DNA from: Nitrospirota bacterium
Lineage (GTDB): Bacteria > Nitrospirota > Thermodesulfovibrionia > Thermodesulfovibrionales > JdFR-85
Direction of reading: 5' to 3'
DNA: 41,711 bases
NCBI GenBank assembly: GCA_015492515.1
Contig: WGEZ01000007.1
Location: 1 to 41,711, forward strand
The translations under genes were made by a program, and so were the position numbers. The notes beneath the pieces were generated by a model. The model was not told the DNA's origin, searched no databases, and saw only the letters and a list, made by a program, of their open reading frames with translations. Position 1 is the stretch's first letter. Every line of letters starts with the position of its first letter. This document shows positions 36,407-41,711 of this stretch, in pieces.

Positions 36407-36973
36407 CTAACCGGTATTGTCCTGCTGCCGCGCACTGTATGCCTCCAGCGCCTCGTACAGGCTCTCCAGCTCTTCCGGACTCAGGGAGGCGAACTCCCTG
36501 TAGTAGGAGTATTCGATGAGATCACCGGGCAGGAGTGCCTCATAGGGCAGCTCCTCCGTTATCACCGCGATGTCCCTCTCGTCGATTCCGTCGTACTCGA
36601 GGAGGTCCGCCGAGAAGGGGTCGGTGAAGAAGGGATCAGGCAGCAGATCCGCCTCCCTGTTCAGGGATATGAACAGGAGCAGGACCAGTGCCGCAACAGC
36701 AGCCGCCAGGGGTAAGCGGCGGAAGAGCCAGGGCAGCCCCGCCGGTCTCTCCTCCCTCACAGCCCCTTTCACCCTCTGGGGAAGGGTCTTCCAGTAGAGC
36801 TCCCCCGGGTCAGGGACCTCCAGGGAGCAGAGCTGCTTCAGCAGATCCAGCTCCTCGGTGCAGTCGGGGCAGCCCCTCAGGTGTGCCTCCACCTCCGCCG
36901 CGGCGTCCTCGTTGAGGGCCCCCCTGAGGTACTCCGGAAGCCTCTCCCTTGTCATCTCATGTCCTGATCTCAT
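36407..36973 (-). CDS. Putative zinc-finger anti-sigma factor
   Basis: ZAS-type VEAHLRGCPDCTEEL and a single TM helix LPLAAAVAALVLLLFISL; overlaps the 3' end of the ECF sigma gene. Confidence 0.8.
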   Translation of the reverse strand: MRSGHEMTRERLPEYLRGALNEDAAAEVEAHLRGCPDCTEELDLLKQLCSLEVPDPGELYWKTLPQRVKGAVREERPAGLPWLFRRLPLAAAVAALVLLLFISLNREADLLPDPFFTDPFSADLLEYDGIDERDIAVITEELPYEALLPGDLIEYSYYREFASLSPEELESLYEALEAYSARQQDNTG

Positions 36974-37502
36974 ATCCCCTCTCCTTCAAAGAGCTTCTCA
37001 GTCTCTTCACTCCGTTGTGGTAATGGGCCTTCACAGCACCTTCGGAACAGCCCAGGACGTCCGCTGTCTCACTGCAGCTCAGGCCCTCGTAGGCCCTGAG
37101 GATTATCGTCAGCCGCTGTCTCTCCGGCAGCTCGTGGAGCGACCTCCTTATATGGTCCCTCTTCTCCCTCTCGATGATCTCTGAGAGGGCTTCAGGCTGC
37201 CCTGCAGCCGTTGATTCTTCAAGCTCCGTCTCCCTCCGGCTGTTCCGCCGCAGATGGTTGAGGCCCGTGTTCAGGGCTATCCGGTACAACCAGGTCTTGA
37301 AGGAGGACTCCATCCTGAACCTTCGGAGACCCTGTATCGCCTTTATGAAGGTGTCCTGCGTGAGGTCCTTCGCCTCCTCGACATCCCGGGTCATCCTGTA
37401 AAGGAACGCATAGATCTGCTTCTGGTACTTCATGACCAGCTCCTCCTGGGCGTCCTCGTCTCCTGCGAGGTGCCGCCTGATTATACCGACGTCTTCATCC
37501 AT
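36957..37502 (-). CDS. ECF RNA polymerase sigma factor
   Basis: YRMTRDVEEAKDLTQDTFIKAIQGLRRF, FKTWLYRIALNTGLNHLRR, LRAYEGLSCSETADVLGCSEGAVKAHYHNGVKRLR. Confidence 0.93.
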   Translation of the reverse strand: MDEDVGIIRRHLAGDEDAQEELVMKYQKQIYAFLYRMTRDVEEAKDLTQDTFIKAIQGLRRFRMESSFKTWLYRIALNTGLNHLRRNSRRETELEESTAAGQPEALSEIIEREKRDHIRRSLHELPERQRLTIILRAYEGLSCSETADVLGCSEGAVKAHYHNGVKRLRSSLKERGYEIRT

Positions 37503-37510
37503 CTGTTACT

Positions 37511-37539
37511 TTAGACATGCAGTGGGGGAAAAGGTTTAA
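37511..37539 (-). promoter_or_regulatory. Candidate ECF-type (RpoE-like) autoregulatory promoter
   Basis: On the minus strand: TTAAACCTT-N15-TCTAA, then 8 nt to the sigma ATG. Confidence 0.35.
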
Positions 37540-37620
37540 GGGATACAACCGGCAGCGCCGTGTAATGGAGGGATATCCGGCAGGGAGTGCGGTTCACCAT
37601 GGTGGAGCGGGGTCGCAACC

Positions 37621-39204
37621 TCACCCCCCTCCCGCGCTTTCTTCTTCCTTGAGGAGTCTGTACTCTATGCTGTCCACGAGGGCCTGCCACGAGGCCTCTA
37701 TGATATTCTCGCTCACGCCGACGGTGCCCCATCTGAGGTCGTCGTCCCCTGACTCGATCAACACCCTCACCTTTGCCGAGGTCCCCCTGCCGGCAGCCAG
37801 CACCCGCACCTTGTAGTCGATGAGCCTGATGCTCTTCAGCTGGGGATAGAACTTCTCAAGGGCCTTCCTGAGGGCGTTGTCCAGGGCGTTCACAGGCCCG
37901 TTGCCCGTTGCAGCGGTGTGTTCCACATGCCCTCCGACCCTCACCATTATCGTTGCCTCGCTCAGGGGCTCCTCGCCCTCCTTCCTCTTCTCCACGATCA
38001 CCCTGAACCCGATCAGGTCGAAGAACCTCCTGTGCAACCCGAGGGTCTTCCTCATCAACAGCTCGAAGGAGCCTTCGGCGGCCTCGAACTGGAACCCCTG
38101 GTTCTCGAGCTCCTTGATGGTGGCCAGGATCTCCATCAGCTGGGGCGAGTCCTTCTGGATGTGGAGCCCGAACTCCTCGGCCTTCCGGAGGACGTTGCTC
38201 TTGCCGGCGAGGTCCGAGATGAGCACCCTCCGGGAGTTGCCCACGAGTTCAGGCACGATATGCTCGTATGTGCGGGGCTTTTTGGCGATAGCCGAGACGT
38301 GTATCCCGCCCTTGTGCGCGAAGGCGCTGTCGCCCACGTAGGGCTGACGCCGGAAGTGCCTCAGGTTTGCGATCTCGTTGACGAACCTCGATACATCCCT
38401 CAGCCTCCTCAACTGCTCGTCTGTAACACACCTGTAGCCGAGCTTGAGCTGGAGGTCGGGGATGATGGAGCAGAGGTTGGCATTGCCGCACCTCTCGCCG
38501 AGGCCGTTTATCGTCCCCTGGACATGCCTCGCCCCTGCCTCCACGGCCATCACCGAGTTCGCCACGCCGCACTCTGAGTCGTTGTGGGCATGGATGCCCA
38601 GGGGCGACTTCAGGGCCTTCTTCACCGCTGACGTTATCTTCCCCACCTCTGCAGGGAGGGTGCCTCCGTTCGTATCGCAGAGGACGATGCAGTCGGCCCC
38701 TGAGTCCTGAGCAGCGATCAGGCACCTCAGGGCGTAGTCAGGGTTGTCCCTGTAGCCGTCGTAGAAGTGCTCGGCGTCGAAGAAGACCTTATCGAGCCGT
38801 TCCTTGAGGTACCGTACCGTGTTGTGGATCAGCTCGAGGTTCTCCTCGAGGCTTATCCTGAGGGCGTCCGTCACATGGAAGTCCCAGGTCTTGCCGAAGA
38901 TGGTGGCCACCCCTGTCCCGGCGTTCAGGATGGCCTTTACGTTGCCGTCCTTCTCCACCCTTGTTCTTGCCCTGTGGGTGCTGCCGAAGGCCACGACAGC
39001 GGCGTTGCTCAGGTCGAGCTTCCTGGCCTTCCGGAAATACTCGGCGTCCTTGGGGTTCGCACCGGGCCAGCCGCCCTCTATGTAGTGGATGCCGAGTTCG
39101 TCGAGCTTCTCCGTTATCCTGAGCTTGTCCTCGACGGAGAAGTTCACGTCCTCGGCCTGGGAGCCGTCCCTCAAGGTTGTATCGTATACCTCGATCCTTT
39201 TCAT
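37621..39204 (-). CDS. cimA: (R)-citramalate synthase
   Basis: [68 protein letters not shown]-terminal regulatory domain. Confidence 0.93.
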   Translation of the reverse strand: MKRIEVYDTTLRDGSQAEDVNFSVEDKLRITEKLDELGIHYIEGGWPGANPKDAEYFRKARKLDLSNAAVVAFGSTHRARTRVEKDGNVKAILNAGTGVATIFGKTWDFHVTDALRISLEENLELIHNTVRYLKERLDKVFFDAEHFYDGYRDNPDYALRCLIAAQDSGADCIVLCDTNGGTLPAEVGKITSAVKKALKSPLGIHAHNDSECGVANSVMAVEAGARHVQGTINGLGERCGNANLCSIIPDLQLKLGYRCVTDEQLRRLRDVSRFVNEIANLRHFRRQPYVGDSAFAHKGGIHVSAIAKKPRTYEHIVPELVGNSRRVLISDLAGKSNVLRKAEEFGLHIQKDSPQLMEILATIKELENQGFQFEAAEGSFELLMRKTLGLHRRFFDLIGFRVIVEKRKEGEEPLSEATIMVRVGGHVEHTAATGNGPVNALDNALRKALEKFYPQLKSIRLIDYKVRVLAAGRGTSAKVRVLIESGDDDLRWGTVGVSENIIEASWQALVDSIEYRLLKEEESAGGG

Positions 39205-39430
39205 GGTCAGTACCTTAATTATACCCGATCGGAACGCTTCTTTTTAAAGCTCCCCGGCATCTTCCGTGAATACGTTTGTAGAGCCCATGGCACGATGCCC
39301 GATTGCGGAGAAAGCATCTCCCCCGTCTGTCAAGGCAAGAGGTTGTGATCTTCCTTGATCGGGGATGTCGGCATCCCAGGGGGGCCTCCGTCGTCCGATC
39401 CCCGGTGTGTTTGATCAGGGCTGTTTGGAT

Positions 39431-39445
39431 TATAATTATAGTGTG
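39431..39445 (+). promoter_or_regulatory. -10 box abutting a GTG start (leaderless candidate)
   Basis: TATAAT (39431-39436), exactly 6 nt, then GTG at 39443; no SD. Confidence 0.5.
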
Positions 39446-40750
39446 CGATGCATACTCCTGGTGCTCGACGGTCTCGGTGACAAAGGTCATCCCGTGCTCG
39501 AGGGAAAGACCCCTCTGGAGGTTGCCGATACGCCCAACCTCGACCATATCGCCGGGGTCGGGATGAACGGGCTCTATCACAGCTCCCTCCAGGGGATCCC
39601 CATGCCGAGCGAAGCAGCGCATTTCCTGATGTTCGGCTACGAGATGGAGGAGTTCCCCGGCAGGGGGCTGATCGAGGCGGTCGGCGCCGGTCTGAGGGTC
39701 GGTGAAGGAGAGGTCTATCTCCTTGCGAGGCTCTTCTCCGTGAGGCCCGAGGCCGGCATGCTCGTGCTCGTCGATGAAGACCCTGAGGCGGATGAGGAGA
39801 CGTGCCGGGTCCTGCAGAGAGAGATAGGTGCCTTCAGGGTAGGTGCGGTCGAGCTGGAGTTCATCCCCACAGCAGGGATCGAGGGCATCATCGTGCTGAG
39901 GGGGGAGGTCTCCGCCGGGATCACCGACTCGAACCCCCTATACGAGGGCCGTCCGCTCATGGAGGTCCTTCCCATTGAAGGGACAGAGGAGATGGAGAAG
40001 GCGCTCCGTACGGCAGACGTCGTGAACGCCTACCTGAGGTGGGCGCATGAGAGGCTCTCCGGGCATCCTCTGAACAGGGAGCGGGAGGGGATGGGGCTCC
40101 CGGTGCTGAACGCCGTCGGAACACAGCGGGCGGGAATGAAGAGGGAACTGACCCCCTTCGTGGAGAGATGGGGGCTCAGGCCCCTCTCCATATCGTCGGG
40201 CCGCCTCTACCACGGCCTCTGCTCCGTCCTGGGCATGGAGATCCACAAGGTGGATGACACGGGGGACGCGGAGAAGGACCTGGTGGACCGGCTGAGGGTT
40301 GCAAAGGAGGCGGAGGGTTTCGATTTCATCCATGTCCATACCAAGGCCCCTGATGTGGCGGCGCACACCAGGGACCCCTCCCGAAAGATATCGGTGCTCG
40401 AGGCCGTCGACAGGGCGATCTCGTACGCGATAGAGGAGATCCTTCCCGACGAAGAGATCCTCTTCGTGGTCACCTCCGACCACTCGACGGCGAGTGCCGG
40501 AAGGATGATACACTCGGGAGAGACCGTACCCATCACCATGGCTGGTAGATACACGCGGAGGGACGATGTGAGGGAGTTCAACGAGGTGAGCTGCGCAAGG
40601 GGAGGGCTCGGCCTCGTCAGGGGCAGGGAGCTGATGTACCTCATACTGAACTTCCTCGACAGGGGGAAGATGTTCGGTCTCATGGACACCCCTGTCAACC
40701 AACCCTATTTCCCCGGCAGGTACAGGCCGCTCTTGATCAAACAGGCGTGA
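39443..40750 (+). CDS. apgM: 2,3-bisphosphoglycerate-independent phosphoglycerate mutase, archaeal (ApgM) type
   Basis: CILLVLDGLGDKGHPVLEGKTPLEVADTPNLDHIAGVGMNGLY; VHTKAPDVAAHTRDPSRKISVLEAVD; VVTSDHSTAS. GTG 39443 preferred over the track start at 39365. Confidence 0.88.
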   Translation: MRCILLVLDGLGDKGHPVLEGKTPLEVADTPNLDHIAGVGMNGLYHSSLQGIPMPSEAAHFLMFGYEMEEFPGRGLIEAVGAGLRVGEGEVYLLARLFSVRPEAGMLVLVDEDPEADEETCRVLQREIGAFRVGAVELEFIPTAGIEGIIVLRGEVSAGITDSNPLYEGRPLMEVLPIEGTEEMEKALRTADVVNAYLRWAHERLSGHPLNREREGMGLPVLNAVGTQRAGMKRELTPFVERWGLRPLSISSGRLYHGLCSVLGMEIHKVDDTGDAEKDLVDRLRVAKEAEGFDFIHVHTKAPDVAAHTRDPSRKISVLEAVDRAISYAIEEILPDEEILFVVTSDHSTASAGRMIHSGETVPITMAGRYTRRDDVREFNEVSCARGGLGLVRGRELMYLILNFLDRGKMFGLMDTPVNQPYFPGRYRPLLIKQA

Positions 40751-40774
40751 CCATCACCGGGGGCGGAGGGAAGG

Positions 40775-41575
40775 ATGCAGAAGAGGCTGCTTGAGATATT
40801 CAGCCGCAAGCCGGAGCTGATCAACAGGTTTCCCTCGTGGATGCTGTCCGAGGAGAGGATAAGGTCCCTCAGGAGGGCGGAGGCCCTGGCGATCGCCGAG
40901 ATCGCGGGCAGAGACAGCGTGGCCGCTGTCCTGAAGGCCGCTGAGTCGGGAAGGATAAAGACGATCCTTCCCACCGTCGCCTACACGGGCACCGAGTTCG
41001 GAGACTGGAGCCAGCCCTTCGAGAAGGCGGCCTTCCTCAGGGAGGTGCTCAGGGGGAGGGGACTCCAGGTCCACGAGCCCGTCGTCCTCGGATCTCCTGA
41101 ACTCTGGTGGATCCTCTGCGGCCGGTATGCATCGAAGCACGTGAAGGAGTTCGGGTTCTACACCCCGTGCCTCGGCTGTCACCTCTATTTCCACGCTATC
41201 CGCATCCCCCTGTCGAAGATGGTCGACTGCACGATCGTCATCGGGGGTGAGAGGGAGTCCCATGACGGCAGGATAAAGCTGAACCAGATAGGCATCGCCC
41301 TCGATGCCTACACGGACCTCCTCGGGAGGTTCGGTGTCGAGCTCCTCCTGCCCCTGAGATCCATCCGCTCCGGTGAGGCCGTCCAGAGGATAATAGGCTC
41401 CGAATGGTCGGAGGGCTCGCAACAGCTGCTGTGCGTGATGCGCAAAAACTACCTGGACGAAAGGGGCGAGGTCGAGTATTCAGAAGAGGCCGTCAGGAGA
41501 TACTTCGATCGCTTCGCCCTCTCGACGGCCGAGGCCATGGTGCAGAGCTACGTCAGGGATCTGGGTCACGGCTGA
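40775..41575 (+). CDS. PP-loop / adenine nucleotide alpha-hydrolase-like protein of unknown function
   Basis: AIAEIAGRDSVAAVLKA (PP-loop-like), TPCLGCHLYFHAIRIPLSK, IGGERESHDGRIKLNQ. Confidence 0.6.
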   Translation: MQKRLLEIFSRKPELINRFPSWMLSEERIRSLRRAEALAIAEIAGRDSVAAVLKAAESGRIKTILPTVAYTGTEFGDWSQPFEKAAFLREVLRGRGLQVHEPVVLGSPELWWILCGRYASKHVKEFGFYTPCLGCHLYFHAIRIPLSKMVDCTIVIGGERESHDGRIKLNQIGIALDAYTDLLGRFGVELLLPLRSIRSGEAVQRIIGSEWSEGSQQLLCVMRKNYLDERGEVEYSEEAVRRYFDRFALSTAEAMVQSYVRDLGHG

Positions 41576-41648
41576 CCGAGGTTTGCAAACCCTGCTGCAG
41601 GAATGCTAAAATTCAAGTCGAATCAGACCCATATCCGAAGGAGGTAAC

Positions 41649-41711
41649 ATGAGGTCCAGCTTGATCGTAGCCGTGGCGGTGGCAGTGCTGATCTCATCCG
41701 GAGCCTGCAAG
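41649..41711 (+). CDS. Lipoprotein N-terminus, truncated by window end
   Basis: GAAGGAGGTAAC SD; MRSSLIVAVAVAVLISSGACK with a lipobox-like SSGAC. Confidence 0.65.
   Translation, partial: MRSSLIVAVAVAVLISSGACK

Noticed and set aside
1-41711. CRISPR arrays, rRNA, tRNA genes, transposases or integrases
   Set aside because: None recognised by reading; absence is provisional because no tRNAscan or HMM search could be run.

Overview
This is a 41.7 kb GC-rich bacterial chromosomal window with strong AGG/AGA (Arg) and frequent ATA (Ile) codon use. The centre (about 9.9-23.8 kb) is a Wood-Ljungdahl carbonyl-branch cluster: a CooC-type ATPase, acsE, acsD, acsC, acsB and a CooS/AcsA-type CODH. It continues directly into NuoE-, NuoF- and NuoG-like flavin/Fe-S subunits. 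Between NuoF and NuoG lies an unusual stand-alone Fe-S protein that looks like a detached C-terminal half of NuoF. Left of this are a NamZ-like exo-muramidase (DUF1343) followed by a MurU-AmgK-like fusion (a predicted MurNAc salvage pair), a TGS GTPase, a duplicated-domain lipoprotein, a radical SAM protein and ruvAB. The extreme left edge holds a truncated glycoside-hydrolase-like ORF and an RHS/YD-repeat remnant with atypical composition. The right half carries small stress/envelope proteins, rpiB, ilvD, a HemG/HemY-type oxidase, aroD, a TolC-family protein, an EamA transporter, a nicotinate phosphoribosyltransferase, scpA, an ECF sigma/anti-sigma/Spy-like operon, cimA, an archaeal-type phosphoglycerate mutase and a PP-loop ATPase. 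Non-coding signals that stand out are: start codons placed about 6-7 nt after a -10 box (predicted leaderless mRNAs), a CRP/FNR-type palindrome at -41.5 of a DUF1858 gene, operator- and hairpin-like elements around the acs genes, and a structured intergenic element with a diverged second copy. No CRISPR array, rRNA or tRNA was recognised. All calls come from reading the sequence; no database search was run.
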